This document shows positions 14,350-21,619 of a stretch of 29,932 bases of DNA, piece by piece. This DNA comes from a virus. The stretch is taken from the IMG/VR virus record IMGVR_UViG_3300038627_000004, positions 1 to 29,932 of that record. One strand, 5' to 3'. Under the pieces are notes generated by a model, which did no database searches, was not told where the DNA came from, and worked only from the letters and a program-made list of their open reading frames with translations. Every line of letters starts with the position of its first letter. Positions within the stretch are counted from its first letter, which is position 1. A program made the position numbers and the translations under genes.

Positions 14350-14535
14350 CTAATTGTTATGTTGAAAAATGGGAGTGTCCGGCCCTTTTTTGGCCGCGTC
14401 TTTGGATATCTGCACGAGGGTGTCGAGCTGATCCTCAGTCATTGTCCCGGCTCGCAGGTGTTTGACGATGGTGGCGTGCAGGTAATTCATGATAGCATTC
14501 ACCGCCGCGTCGCTCTTATCTGGGTAGGCTGGCAT
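14350..14535 (-). CDS. hypothetical 61-residue helical protein
   Basis: The 61-residue product (MPAYPDKSDAAVNAIMNYL) is predicted to form two helices and has no recognised family. ATCAGGAGAAAT precedes the ATG. It lies between the SSB gene and the metallophosphoesterase gene and should be read from the same leftward transcript unless the GC-rich hairpin at 14562-14583 cuts it down. Confidence 0.55.
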   Translation of the reverse strand: MPAYPDKSDAAVNAIMNYLHATIVKHLRAGTMTEDQLDTLVQISKDAAKKGPDTPIFQHNN

Positions 14536-14561
14536 TCTTATTTCTCCTGATCTGGGGTTTT

Positions 14562-14583
14562 GGGCGGTGGTCCCCCACCGCCC
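14562..14583 (-). terminator. GC-rich hairpin after the SSB gene
   Basis: A 9-bp perfect GC stem (arms 14562-14570 and 14575-14583) with a GGGA tetraloop on the minus strand stands directly after the SSB stop. No T-run follows, so it is more likely an mRNA-stability or attenuation hairpin that lets SSB be made in excess over the downstream genes. Confidence 0.4.
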
Positions 14584-14589
14584 ATTGAG

Positions 14590-15201
14590 TTACATGAACA
14601 TGTCGTCGTCGGCACCCTCGGTCCCATTGGGGTCCGCGACGTAGTCATCCTCCCAGACACTGTCGTCAACTTCCTCGAAATCGTTATCCGCGGTTGAGCG
14701 TTGGGTGAATGCTTCCCCGTCGCCAACTTTCTGGACATTGTTGAGGCCGAAAGCCACGCCCTTTGACTCGTTGTCGAAAGTATATGGGCTCACTGTGGCG
14801 CGGGCATAGCAACCGGCGTAAACGTCTTTTTCGTCCAGGGGCTCCTTATTGCGGCCAATAACGCCGGGAGCCATTTTTGAGCTCAGGGTGAAAAAAATCA
14901 CATCGGGGCCATAGCCGTCGAGCTCTTTTTCTTCACCGTCCCGAAACGGCCATTTGAATTGTCCAAGTTTCCGCATTTTTCGAAATGAGGCCTCACCGAA
15001 TTTCTCGATGGCGACGGTCTCAGCCGCTTTTTTCATGGCCACCATAGCGGCCTTGTCTTTACCTGTCACCGCTTTTTGAACAAGGCCGACGACGGAGTAT
15101 TTCGGGTCATTGTTCCCGTAGGCCTTCGCCTCAAAAATTTGGGGGAATGATACTCGGAAAACGGGTGTCATCAGTTTAATTCGTTGGGTTTTACCTGCCA
15201 T
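14590..15201 (-). CDS. single-stranded DNA-binding protein (DUF2815/Enc34-like)
   Basis: The 203-residue protein starts MAGKTQRIKLMTPVFRVSFPQIF and contains SVVGLVQK, KWPFRDGEE and a DVYAGCYARATVSPYTF strand, the pattern of DUF2815. This family includes the phage Enc34 SSB with an OB fold. It coats single-stranded DNA during replication. The C-terminus is strongly acidic and ends DDDMFM, as in SSBs that recruit partner proteins by an acidic tail ending in an aromatic residue. An AAAGGAG site precedes the ATG. It sits next to the DUF2800 gene, the usual neighbour. Confidence 0.88.
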   Translation of the reverse strand: MAGKTQRIKLMTPVFRVSFPQIFEAKAYGNNDPKYSVVGLVQKAVTGKDKAAMVAMKKAAETVAIEKFGEASFRKMRKLGQFKWPFRDGEEKELDGYGPDVIFFTLSSKMAPGVIGRNKEPLDEKDVYAGCYARATVSPYTFDNESKGVAFGLNNVQKVGDGEAFTQRSTADNDFEEVDDSVWEDDYVADPNGTEGADDDMFM

Positions 15202-15247
15202 TGTCGTGTCTCCTTTTTAGTCATGTTATTGGGCAGTTTATTTAAAG

Positions 15248-15274
15248 GCCTGGAGCGGCTAATCCGCTTCAGGC
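15248..15274 (-). terminator. hairpin overlapping the stop of the 15269 gene
   Basis: Arms 15248-15258 and 15264-15274 pair as 11 bp with one G-U, loop of 5. It overlaps the stop codon of the upstream leftward gene and is followed leftward by CTTTAAATAAA. It is a possible weak terminator between the two short genes and the SSB gene. Confidence 0.35.
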
Positions 15275-15499
15275 ACGGATAACTATTTGATTTTTTGCAA
15301 TTAATGTTCGGTAGTCGTCGATCGCCCGACCCACCCCGAGGTCAAACTCGATGTCCTTCATCCCCCAGGTGCAGTACCCTTCCATTGACGTGAGGGTTTC
15401 ACCCCCGCTCAGTAGCTGTCCGGCGGCGAACTCATACCCTCTCAGATGATCCCGCTCCTGGCGTTTTTGTTTTCTATCCCTAAGCCATGTTCCGATCAT
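15269..15499 (-). CDS. hypothetical protein
   Basis: The 76-residue product (MIGTWLRDRKQKRQERDHLRGYEFAAGQLLSG, shown here only in part) is basic at the N-terminus and ends in a helical, hydrophobic segment. No family is recognised, although the GYEFAAGQLLSGG stretch resembles small phage proteins of unknown role. GAGAAAAAGGAGAG precedes the ATG. It is the second gene after the sigma-54-type promoter at 15726-15742. Confidence 0.6.
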   Translation of the reverse strand: MIGTWLRDRKQKRQERDHLRGYEFAAGQLLSGGETLTSMEGYCTWGMKDIEFDLGVGRAIDDYRTLIAKNQIVIRA

Positions 15500-15501
15500 G
15501 T

Positions 15502-15690
15502 TTATTCTCTCCTTTTTCTTCGGATTATAAGGTCCTCGATATCACAGGTGTCAATGATCCCACATTCTGTGAGCTCAATGGCGTGCTGCACTTCGATCTC
15601 TGAAAATATTTTTACGAAGGAGGTGCCGGCGCTGGCCACATGCACGGTGCCCTCCAGGCCACAATTGTCACATTCCCATTTAAATTTCAC
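15502..15690 (-). CDS. small zinc-finger-like protein
   Basis: The 62-residue protein begins MKFKWECDNCGLEGTVHV with a CxxC pair near residues 7-10, and has two more Cys (near 43 and 49). It could bind a zinc ion, though the second pair is spaced more widely than in a standard ribbon. The start is GTG after AAAAGGAG. It is the first gene after the leftward sigma-54-type promoter, with a leader of about 25 bases. Confidence 0.6.
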   Translation of the reverse strand: MKFKWECDNCGLEGTVHVASAGTSFVKIFSEIEVQHAIELTECGIIDTCDIEDLIIRRKRRE

Positions 15691-15725
15691 TATTTTTCTC
15701 CTTTTTTGTTTTTTATGAATGGGGT

Positions 15726-15742
15726 TGCAGCTTTTGTGCCAA
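15726..15742 (-). promoter_or_regulatory. sigma-54-type promoter (leftward)
   Basis: The minus strand reads TTGGCACAAAAGCTGCA, with GG (15739-15740) and GC (15727-15728) separated by exactly 10 bases. The first nine bases are the same as in the other leftward site at 4642-4658. The predicted start is near 15716. Confidence 0.75.
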
Positions 15743-15793
15743 CGCCACCACCTAATATTTTCAGTTAGTTATGGGCTCGGGCGCACTTACCAG

Positions 15794-15829
15794 TGACAAA
15801 GTTTGTCACTTTGGGGACAAACTTTGTCA
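15794..15829 (-). promoter_or_regulatory. paired activator-site palindromes for the 15726 promoter
   Basis: TGACAAAGTTTGTCA (15794-15808, perfect, extended to a 19-base palindrome) and GGACAAACTTTGTCA (15815-15829) have centres 21 bases apart. They lie about 61-82 bases upstream of the -24 GG in the leftward direction, between the DUF2800 stop and the promoter. Confidence 0.7.
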
Positions 15830-15878
15830 TCCAACCTTGATCCGTGACCAATTTAATGGCCAATAGCCCGGTTAATGG

Positions 15879-17201
15879 CTACATTAGCAGATCATCCACC
15901 GGCGGCAGCTCATCAAAATCCTCGTGTGCTGGCGGCGGCAGTGCTGGCCGCTTGTCGCCCATCGGCACGAGGGTCGGCTTACCCGCGGGTTTTTCCGTCA
16001 ACTCCGCCACAATACCTTTATATTTTCCTTTGCGGGCTTTTTCGATCACAGTAAAACTCGCCAATTTTTTAATGTGGGTCACTGTTGCGGGTACCCGTTT
16101 CCGTTTCAGAGCATCCTCCGCGTCGGCCTTCCATTTACGCTGGGACCGACTGGCGACCAGTTTCCAGCCCTCAACACCTCGACCGGCCTCCAGCTCACCT
16201 ATCACCCGTGCAGTTGCGGCCTTCAGGGCTCCCTCGATAAAATCGCGCATATCCAGGATGCGGAGCACTTTTCCCATATCCATGGCCATGACGGCGGTTT
16301 TGGCGTTTTTGGCTGTTGGCTCCTCGGGTATGTCTTCGAACTCCGCGGCGGCGACTTGCAACGCCTTGGTGTGCGCTCCGTCACAGTGGCCCGCGGCGCG
16401 GCACCATCGGCATTGTTTTTCGCCGGGGTTCAGGAGATCACTGGTGTCCGTCAGATTCGCGGCTGGCAGCAGCACTTCGCGCCCCCAGTCCCGCAGCTCT
16501 TGGGCGCCTATGGTCCAGCTATCGACAGCCTCGTTTTTGGGGCATCGGGGCTGAACAATTGTGAGGACGACGTGCTCGGGCATCATATCTGCGTTGGCGT
16601 CTCCACCGAGTCCGTATATCATCAATTGGTGGTTTTTCTCGGGGCTAACAGGGATACCTCTGCCGTGTTTGTAATCGATGACGTGCATATCCCCCAACAA
16701 TTGGGTTATTCGCACGTCAATCCGGCCTCCGAGGTCGTCGCGCCCCAAAAATGATAGGTCCGCATGCGCCTCAACCTCGGCGGAGATATCCGAGGGGATG
16801 CCGTCCTCGGAGGCCCCCATGGACTCCAAGACCTCACGTATGTGCCGCACAAAAACATCAACGGCAATCACCATGTCATCGGTCACATCGTACATTTTCC
16901 AGTTGGGGTTCGCGTCTGCCTTGCCCCTCCCCGGCTCATGCAGTTCCGTCCCGTCGCCGTCGGGCTCCACGGACACAGAACACCCGAGGTATTTTTCGGC
17001 TGAAATGGCCCACCCGCCGGCGAGCATGTCATTGACGCAGCACTCTGCTATGTGGTGAGCTGCGGTGCCCTCCATGGCTGCGTCGGAGGATGTGTCCGGG
17101 CGGATCTGCCCGGAGTCCTCCAAATCCTTTATTAGCCGCACGGACCCGGGGCAATTCATCCACCGAGAGGCCGCACTGGCGCTCAATTTTGCGTGTGCCA
17201 T
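15879..17201 (-). CDS. DUF2800 PD-(D/E)XK nuclease
   Basis: The 440-residue protein begins MAHAKLSASAASRWMNCPGSV, the characteristic DUF2800 opening. It carries a RecB/Cas4-like nuclease core (LGGRIDVRI...MHVIDYKHGRG) and a Cys cluster NPGEKQCRWCRAAGHC that, with an upstream Cys, may hold a 4Fe-4S cluster. It is a likely DNA exonuclease of the phage recombination/replication module and normally sits next to DUF2815 SSB. The ATG at 17201 is 7 bases after AGGAG; the dUTPase stop overlaps this region. A longer frame to 17285 lacks a site. Confidence 0.88.
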   Translation of the reverse strand: MAHAKLSASAASRWMNCPGSVRLIKDLEDSGQIRPDTSSDAAMEGTAAHHIAECCVNDMLAGGWAISAEKYLGCSVSVEPDGDGTELHEPGRGKADANPNWKMYDVTDDMVIAVDVFVRHIREVLESMGASEDGIPSDISAEVEAHADLSFLGRDDLGGRIDVRITQLLGDMHVIDYKHGRGIPVSPEKNHQLMIYGLGGDANADMMPEHVVLTIVQPRCPKNEAVDSWTIGAQELRDWGREVLLPAANLTDTSDLLNPGEKQCRWCRAAGHCDGAHTKALQVAAAEFEDIPEEPTAKNAKTAVMAMDMGKVLRILDMRDFIEGALKAATARVIGELEAGRGVEGWKLVASRSQRKWKADAEDALKRKRVPATVTHIKKLASFTVIEKARKGKYKGIVAELTEKPAGKPTLVPMGDKRPALPPPAHEDFDELPPVDDLLM

Positions 17202-17203
17202 AA

Positions 17204-17641
17204 TCATACTCCTGTTGATCCGAACCCGCCGAGGCCCCGCGGGGTCTCGGTGAGCTCGTCTACAATTTTCACGCGGCGATCGCATGCCCGCAGGATAACC
17301 AGTTGCGCGATGCGGTCCCCACGCCTCACCCCATAGATGAGACCCCCGTGGTTGACCAGGATGACCCCGATTTCCCCTCGGTAATCCGCATCGATGATCC
17401 CGGGGGAGTTGAGGACAGTAACCCCGTGTTTAGCGGCCAGACCGCTACGCGGGCAGACCTGGGCCACATACCCATGCGGCAACTCCACGGCCCACCCGGT
17501 GGGTACGGTTCGGCTCTCCCCAGGCCGGAGGGTCACATCCTCCCGCGAGCATATGTCCAGTCCTGCAGCTTGTGGGGTCTGGTATTGGGGTGCGGGGAGT
17601 TTGGGTTCCCTGGTGTCCATCCGTTTAAATTTTACCGTCAT
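17204..17641 (-). CDS. dut: dUTPase
   Basis: The 145-residue enzyme hydrolyses dUTP to dUMP and pyrophosphate, keeping uracil out of phage DNA and feeding dTMP synthesis. All five trimeric dUTPase motifs are present: AAGLDIC (25-31), PRSGLAAKHG (64-73), GIIDADYRGEI (81-91), RGDRIAQL (107-114) and the C-terminal RGLGGFGSTG (135-144). Length is exactly that of the family. It lies between the repeat protein and the DUF2800 gene and is translated from an AGAGG site. Confidence 0.95.
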   Translation of the reverse strand: MTVKFKRMDTREPKLPAPQYQTPQAAGLDICSREDVTLRPGESRTVPTGWAVELPHGYVAQVCPRSGLAAKHGVTVLNSPGIIDADYRGEIGVILVNHGGLIYGVRRGDRIAQLVILRACDRRVKIVDELTETPRGLGGFGSTGV

Positions 17642-17650
17642 TGGGGGCCT

Positions 17651-18244
17651 CTAAACGGGTTGGGCGTCAGCGATGAATTCCTCCCGTTTATCCTCAGAGA
17701 TATCGCTCGCACGTTTGGCGTCGTATTTGTTCAGCAATTCAACTGCTGCGTCCCTGCCCTCGGTTTTCATGTAGGCCTGCAGCGCGGCGACGACGTCATC
17801 CAGTTTCGGGGCTTCAACATCGTTTTTAGGCTCGGATTTTTTGGGCTCGGCCTTTTTGGTTTCGGCCTTTTTGGGCTCGGCCTTTTTGGGCTCGGCCTTT
17901 TTGGTTTCGGCCTTTTTGGTTTCGGCCTTTTTGGTTTCGGCTTTTTCCGGGACCTCGATTTCCAGGCCGCTCAGGGCTCCGGCGATTTGTTCCAGGGCGT
18001 CGGCAATACGTTTGATTTCATTTTCCAGCATTTTGATTCTCCCTTTTTTTAAAATTTTTTTCCAGGTTATTTGGTTTCGGTCTGCGCGTTTCTCCTCCGA
18101 ACAAGGAGGGGATTTTGCGCAACCCACAATTTCCTCCCGTGTGTTTCCGTGGAATTCGCAACCGTCGCAGTTACTGTTTGGGATCAGTCGGGCGGTGTAT
18201 ATGTAATCCTCATGGGCGAAAAATTGTTCTGCGATGGGCTGCAC
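17651..18244 (-). CDS. Cys-rich segment read in frame into a Lys/Ala/Glu-repeat protein
   Basis: One uninterrupted frame of 197 residues contains two units. Residues 1-62, from a GTG after AAGGAG, carry CDGCEFHG...CAKSPPC...R.D, a small Cys-rich phage protein pattern. The second unit starts at an internal ATG (18028) with its own GGGAG site: a coiled coil (MLENEIKRIADALEQIAG), about eight KKAE(T/P) repeats, and a globular end (LDDVVAALQAYMKTEGRDAAVELL...). The linker is translated from an A-rich non-coding-like stretch, so two proteins, or a long and a short form, may be made. The globular end resembles C-termini of conserved phage proteins of unknown function. Confidence 0.65.
   Translation of the reverse strand: MQPIAEQFFAHEDYIYTARLIPNSNCDGCEFHGNTREEIVGCAKSPPCSEEKRADRNQITWKKILKKGRIKMLENEIKRIADALEQIAGALSGLEIEVPEKAETKKAETKKAETKKAEPKKAEPKKAETKKAEPKKSEPKNDVEAPKLDDVVAALQAYMKTEGRDAAVELLNKYDAKRASDISEDKREEFIADAQPV
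17833..17947 (-). repeat. 15-bp tandem repeat coding for KKAE(T/P)
   Basis: About seven to eight head-to-tail copies of a 15-bp unit (plus strand gcctttttggtttcg, with a gttt/ggct variant) encode the five-residue repeat of the protein at 17651. Two variants (Thr or Pro) alternate irregularly, which suggests expansion by slippage or unequal exchange. Confidence 0.8.
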
Positions 18245-18280
18245 GTGGTTTTTATCTCCTTTCTCAGTGTGTTGAAAGGG

Positions 18281-18311
18281 ACATTATCACCCCCAAATGA
18301 GTTTGTAAACA
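18281..18311 (-). promoter_or_regulatory. leftward sigma-70-like promoter
   Basis: On the minus strand TTTACA (18304-18309) is 17 bases from TAATGT (18281-18286), and an alternative pairing TGTTTA/GATAAT (18283-18288) also has 17. It would drive the leftward operon from 18244 to 10489, including dUTPase and SSB. Confidence 0.5.
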
Positions 18312-18336
18312 GTTTTTTTTAATTTTTTTGTTTACA
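18304..18336. promoter_or_regulatory. inverted-repeat operator between divergent operons
   Basis: TGTAAACA (18304-18311) and TGTTTACA (18329-18336) form a perfect 8-bp inverted repeat separated by 17 AT-rich bases. Each arm contains a TTTACA hexamer facing outward, so a protein bound here would cover the -35 boxes of both divergent promoters. Confidence 0.45.
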
Positions 18337-18358
18337 CAGGATCAAATCTATTATACAT
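18331..18358 (+). promoter_or_regulatory. rightward sigma-70-like promoter region
   Basis: TTTACA (18331-18336) or TTGTTT (18328-18333) precede TATTATACAT (18349-18358). No pairing has ideal spacing: TTGTTT to TATACA is 18. It is the only candidate for transcription of the PrimPol operon that starts at 18428. Confidence 0.35.
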
Positions 18359-18427
18359 AGGGTCTAAATTAGCACAAAAACCTAAACCCCGCACAACCTA
18401 AAAACCTAAAAAGGAGACGAACAGACA

Positions 18428-18607
18428 ATGGATAGCGAGGGAAAAATAGTAAGTTGCCGATTCGACCCGGAGGATTATCAATGGCTGCAGAGGGTTAAAG
18501 CCGTCCTGCAAAAAGGCAACGTGGGGACCGTGACGGATTCTGCGATCCTGCGTGATCTCGTGAGAAATGCGAAACAGGGTGAAATCTATGGGAAAATCGA
18601 AGGGTGA
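18428..18607 (+). CDS. 59-residue ribbon-helix-helix-like protein
   Basis: This short gene starts 10 bases after AAAAAGGAGA and encodes MDSEGKIVSCRFDPEDYQWL followed by a helix and TVTDSAILRDLVRNA. A short N-terminal strand, then two helices with TDSAILRDLV in the second, is the layout of ribbon-helix-helix DNA-binding proteins. As the first gene behind the inverted-repeat operator it could be an autoregulator of the divergent promoters, which is inference. Its 3' end overlaps the start of the PrimPol gene by 20 bases. Confidence 0.65.
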   Translation: MDSEGKIVSCRFDPEDYQWLQRVKAVLQKGNVGTVTDSAILRDLVRNAKQGEIYGKIEG

Positions 18608-20729
18608 TTTGAAAATCCTCTTGGACCTGGGCGCCAAACTGTTCCCCGTGAACCCCAAGCGCAAAATCCCTATACTCAAAGGGTGGCAGGATATTGCTAC
18701 ATCGGATGTGGATCGGCTGAAAACCTGGTCGCAGGAATACCCCGGTTGTGGCTGGGGTGTCGCCTGCGGTCCCTCCGGGCTCCACGTGGTAGATATCGAC
18801 GGGGTGAACGGTGAGCTGTCCGTCCTGGACAAAGATCTCCCACCCACACTCGAGGTCGAAACTCAATCTGGAAACCGACACCTATATTATAGGGCCGAGA
18901 CCGCATCCCGTAATAGGGCACTGCCCGGCCTGGATATAAAATCCACTGGTGGTCTGGTGGTCGCTCCGGGGTCGATGGGATACCGCATTGTGCATAGGCG
19001 CGGGATTGCTCCTGCTCCGGCCTGGTCGGTGGAACTCGCCGGCGCGTCCACTAAAAAAGAGCGTGACACAATCGTTCTGAGCGAGGACGATCCGGGAGAC
19101 CTTGAAAGGGCGATGCGCTGGCTCGAGGACTCAGCCCAAGGTTCGATTGAGGGCGAAGGGGGCAACGATAATGCTTTCCGCGTCGCCTGCCAGGTGCGGG
19201 ATTTTGGCGTCTCTGAGGGCATGTGCCTGGAATCAATGATGGGCGCTTGGAATGATCGGTGCGAGCCCCCCTGGGATTTTGGGGACCTGGCAAAGATTAT
19301 TGAAAACGCATACCAATATTCGCGGGGCGACCAGGGGGAGCTGTCGGCCCCAGAAGATTTTGACGCGGCCCCATCCGAAAACGAAATAGAAACCCTCCGG
19401 ATACGGGACGCAGAAACGCAGCGGCCGCCACTGATCGACCGCATGAATGCTCGGCATGCGAAAATGCCTTTTGGTGGAAAAGTCGTCGTCTGGGCGCAGG
19501 AGACCAACAGCGACGGGACCCTCGAATACCGTCCGTACTCGTGCCAGGATTTCGACAAAGTGTACGAGCACAGAAACGTGCCCGTAGAAGGCGCCGACGG
19601 AAAAATAAAACCGGTCCCGTTGGGTAAATGGTGGCGTCTCAACCCCAAACACATGCGCTGCAATCGGCTCGTGCTGGACCCCACGCTGCCAACCGGGCCG
19701 ACGGAGATGGGGGGAGCATTCAATTTGTGGCGTGGGTGGAAAATAGATCCAGTCAAGGGGGACTGGTCTGACTACCAGCGGATCGTTACCGATGCCCTGT
19801 GCGCCGGCGACAAAGCGCATGCGGGCTACATCCTCGATTGGATTGCTCTACTCCTGCAGCAGCCTACCACACTGCACAAATGTGCAATTGTTTTTCGCGG
19901 GAAAAAGGGGACCGGAAAATCCACTCTCGGGCTGGCGCTCAAAATGATATTGGGGGGCCACGCCGCTAAGGCCGATACTGCTAAGGCGATTGTCGGCCGG
20001 TTCAACTGGCATCTGCGCGATAAGGTTTTTCTGCTGGCGGAGGAGGTCCGGTGGATGCAGGACCGCGGCGGCGAAGGTGTCCTAAAATCCCTCATAACCG
20101 ACCCCGAACGGAGCTATGAGGCCAAGGGGCTCAACATAGTTGATGGGGCTAATCACATATCCCTCATGATAACGACCAACGATGATTGGGCGGTTCCGGC
20201 GTCAGCGGATGAGAGGCGTTTTGCCGTTTTCGATGTTGATGATTGCCTGATTGGTGACAGGGCACTGTGGGATCGGTTATACTCCCCCGGCGGCACACTG
20301 CGGACTGAACCGATTGCGGCGTTTATGCATGCGATGCTGGCCAGAGATATCTCCCAATTTAGCCCGATTCGAAATGCCCCAAAAACTCAGGCGCTGGCGG
20401 AGCAGGCATTCGAAAGCCTGGATTACATAGACAAATGGTGGTTCGACCGTCTGTCAACTGGGCAGCCCCCGGGGATGTCGGAGGAGAGCTGGCACACCAA
20501 CGATTTAGCGATCCCCACTGCGGACACATACGACGATTTTGCGATGACAGTGCCCCGTGGGAGGCACACTCCCAGCAAGCTAACCCTGGGCCGGCGTCTG
20601 CACAATTATGGAGTCCGTCGTAAGCGGATACGGGGGGATAATGGCCTGCAATACGTCTGGACAGTCCCAATTTTGGAGGAAGCGAGGAAAACTTTCGAGA
20701 CAATATTTAACAAAGAAATCGATTGGTAA
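18588..20729 (+). CDS. PrimPol-helicase (DUF5906/D5-like)
   Basis: The 713-residue protein combines a primase-polymerase with a replicative helicase. The N-terminal PrimPol domain (1-160) shows KLFPVNPKRKIPILKGWQ, VVDIDG, SGNRHLYYR and GGLVVAPGS. A linker follows, then an SF3-like ATPase with Walker A GKKGTGKST near 440, Walker B-like VFLLAEEVRW near 480, sensor TTNDDW near 528 and the DERRFAVFDVDD motif near 540. It makes primers and unwinds DNA for the family A polymerase. The ATG at 18588 follows AGGGTGA; an in-frame ATG at 18567 has no clear site. Confidence 0.92.
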   Translation: MGKSKGDLKILLDLGAKLFPVNPKRKIPILKGWQDIATSDVDRLKTWSQEYPGCGWGVACGPSGLHVVDIDGVNGELSVLDKDLPPTLEVETQSGNRHLYYRAETASRNRALPGLDIKSTGGLVVAPGSMGYRIVHRRGIAPAPAWSVELAGASTKKERDTIVLSEDDPGDLERAMRWLEDSAQGSIEGEGGNDNAFRVACQVRDFGVSEGMCLESMMGAWNDRCEPPWDFGDLAKIIENAYQYSRGDQGELSAPEDFDAAPSENEIETLRIRDAETQRPPLIDRMNARHAKMPFGGKVVVWAQETNSDGTLEYRPYSCQDFDKVYEHRNVPVEGADGKIKPVPLGKWWRLNPKHMRCNRLVLDPTLPTGPTEMGGAFNLWRGWKIDPVKGDWSDYQRIVTDALCAGDKAHAGYILDWIALLLQQPTTLHKCAIVFRGKKGTGKSTLGLALKMILGGHAAKADTAKAIVGRFNWHLRDKVFLLAEEVRWMQDRGGEGVLKSLITDPERSYEAKGLNIVDGANHISLMITTNDDWAVPASADERRFAVFDVDDCLIGDRALWDRLYSPGGTLRTEPIAAFMHAMLARDISQFSPIRNAPKTQALAEQAFESLDYIDKWWFDRLSTGQPPGMSEESWHTNDLAIPTADTYDDFAMTVPRGRHTPSKLTLGRRLHNYGVRRKRIRGDNGLQYVWTVPILEEARKTFETIFNKEIDW

Positions 20730-20747
20730 ATAAAAAAGGGGATTAGT

Positions 20748-20912
20748 ATGCCAGTAACAGGAGATTGTCAACATTGTCACGAGGAGCCAATTAACACACA
20801 ACCACTGCGCATGTGCAAGTCCTGCGGTAAATACCTTTGTCGCTACTGCGTGCTCGTGGACAAAAACGGTGACACATTTTGCCCCAACCACAAGAGTGAC
20901 GCCGCGGTATGA
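20748..20912 (+). CDS. 54-residue Cys-rich zinc protein
   Basis: This short frame follows AAAAAAGGGGATT and encodes 54 residues with CQHC (7-10), CKSC (23-26), CRYC (31-34), C45 and H48. This is the pattern of a treble-clef or B-box/FYVE-like two-zinc domain. It lies 18 bases after the PrimPol-helicase and before the dNMP kinase, so it belongs to the replication operon. It may be an accessory nucleic-acid or protein adaptor; no family name is certain. Confidence 0.68.
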   Translation: MPVTGDCQHCHEEPINTQPLRMCKSCGKYLCRYCVLVDKNGDTFCPNHKSDAAV

Positions 20913-20938
20913 GCGGCGCAAACTAAAGGAGAATTAAT

Positions 20939-21457
20939 ATGGTTAATACAATTTTAGTTGTAAATGGCACGGCCCGATCGGGAAAAAACACATTTGTTTC
21001 GTTTTTAGCTAAGCATTCCAACGTGCAGCTGGTAGAGATGTCATCCGTTGACACTATTAAGGCAATAGCTCGGCAGCATTTTGGGTGGGACGGCAAAAAG
21101 GATGAGAGAGGCCGCCAGCTCCTATCCGACCTCAAGGACGCTTGGTCCGGTTACATCGACGGGCCTTTCGGGGAGATGGTGGGCAACATACAGAATCTTG
21201 ACGCATCCTCCCAGGATTTTGTAACGGTGGCGTATATTCGAGAGCCGGAGGAAATAGCAAAATTAGTGTCGGCCTTCCCCGGCCGTGTGAAAACAATGCT
21301 GATTACCAGGCACTCCCCAAAATATAACAACCACGCGGATTGCAACACTACGCAATTCATGTATGATTTTATCATTAGCAACAGAGGCACCATAGGGCAA
21401 CTGAGCTCCGAGGCTAAACGCCTGGCGGATTTGCTGGGTATTGTGAATGTGACGTAA
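20939..21457 (+). CDS. deoxynucleoside monophosphate kinase-like P-loop protein
   Basis: The 172-residue protein starts with a strand and P-loop, ILVVNGTARSGKNTF (G10 to T18), followed by VEMSSVDTIKAIARQHFGW, TVAYIREPEEIAKL and a C-terminal helix. This layout matches phage dNMP kinases of the T4 gene 1 group, which convert dNMPs to dNDPs. It complements the dUTPase and HD hydrolase in the nucleotide pathway. The ATG follows AAAGGAG. The stop codon region overlaps the first activator-like palindrome of the next cassette. Confidence 0.78.
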   Translation: MVNTILVVNGTARSGKNTFVSFLAKHSNVQLVEMSSVDTIKAIARQHFGWDGKKDERGRQLLSDLKDAWSGYIDGPFGEMVGNIQNLDASSQDFVTVAYIREPEEIAKLVSAFPGRVKTMLITRHSPKYNNHADCNTTQFMYDFIISNRGTIGQLSSEAKRLADLLGIVNVT

Positions 21458-21485
21458 ATTGCCACATTACTGACAAATTGTGTCA
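21450..21485 (+). promoter_or_regulatory. paired activator-site palindromes (cassette 5)
   Basis: TGACGTAAATTGCCA (21450-21464) and TGACAAATTGTGTCA (21471-21485) have centres 21 bases apart and lie 82-103 bases before the -24 GG. The distal copy overlaps the end of the kinase gene. Confidence 0.6.
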
Positions 21486-21498
21486 CATTTTACCTAAT

Positions 21499-21535
21499 CG
21501 GCGCTATGCATAAAAATGTATAGCGCCGTTTTTAT
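21499..21535 (+). terminator. intrinsic terminator after the dNMP kinase
   Basis: A 13-bp stem (21499-21511 with 21516-21528, one G-U pair) and an AAAA loop are followed by TTTTTATT. It is the strongest terminator in the window and ends the PrimPol/kinase operon just before the next sigma-54-type promoter. Confidence 0.85.
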
Positions 21536-21557
21536 TGGGTAAAATATTTTTGGCCTC

Positions 21558-21574
21558 TTGGCACGGTATCTGCA
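21558..21574 (+). promoter_or_regulatory. sigma-54-type promoter (cassette 5)
   Basis: TTGGCACGGTATCTGCA, with GG (21560-21561) and GC (21572-21573) at N10, is identical to the promoters at 9870 and 26074. The predicted start is near 21585. Confidence 0.8.
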
Positions 21575-21619
21575 TTATAAATAACCATGAACGCAAACAA
21601 CAACATAAAGGGGGAAATC

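Noticed and set aside
15924-16754. 276-residue rightward frame opposite the DUF2800 gene
   Set aside because: It is antisense to a gene with a clear family, has no ribosome site and shows no recognisable domain.
18368-18388. Eighth sigma-54-like promoter (TTAGCACAAAAACCTAA)
   Set aside because: It resembles the leftward promoters but lacks both the invariant GG and GC, and has no paired palindromes upstream.
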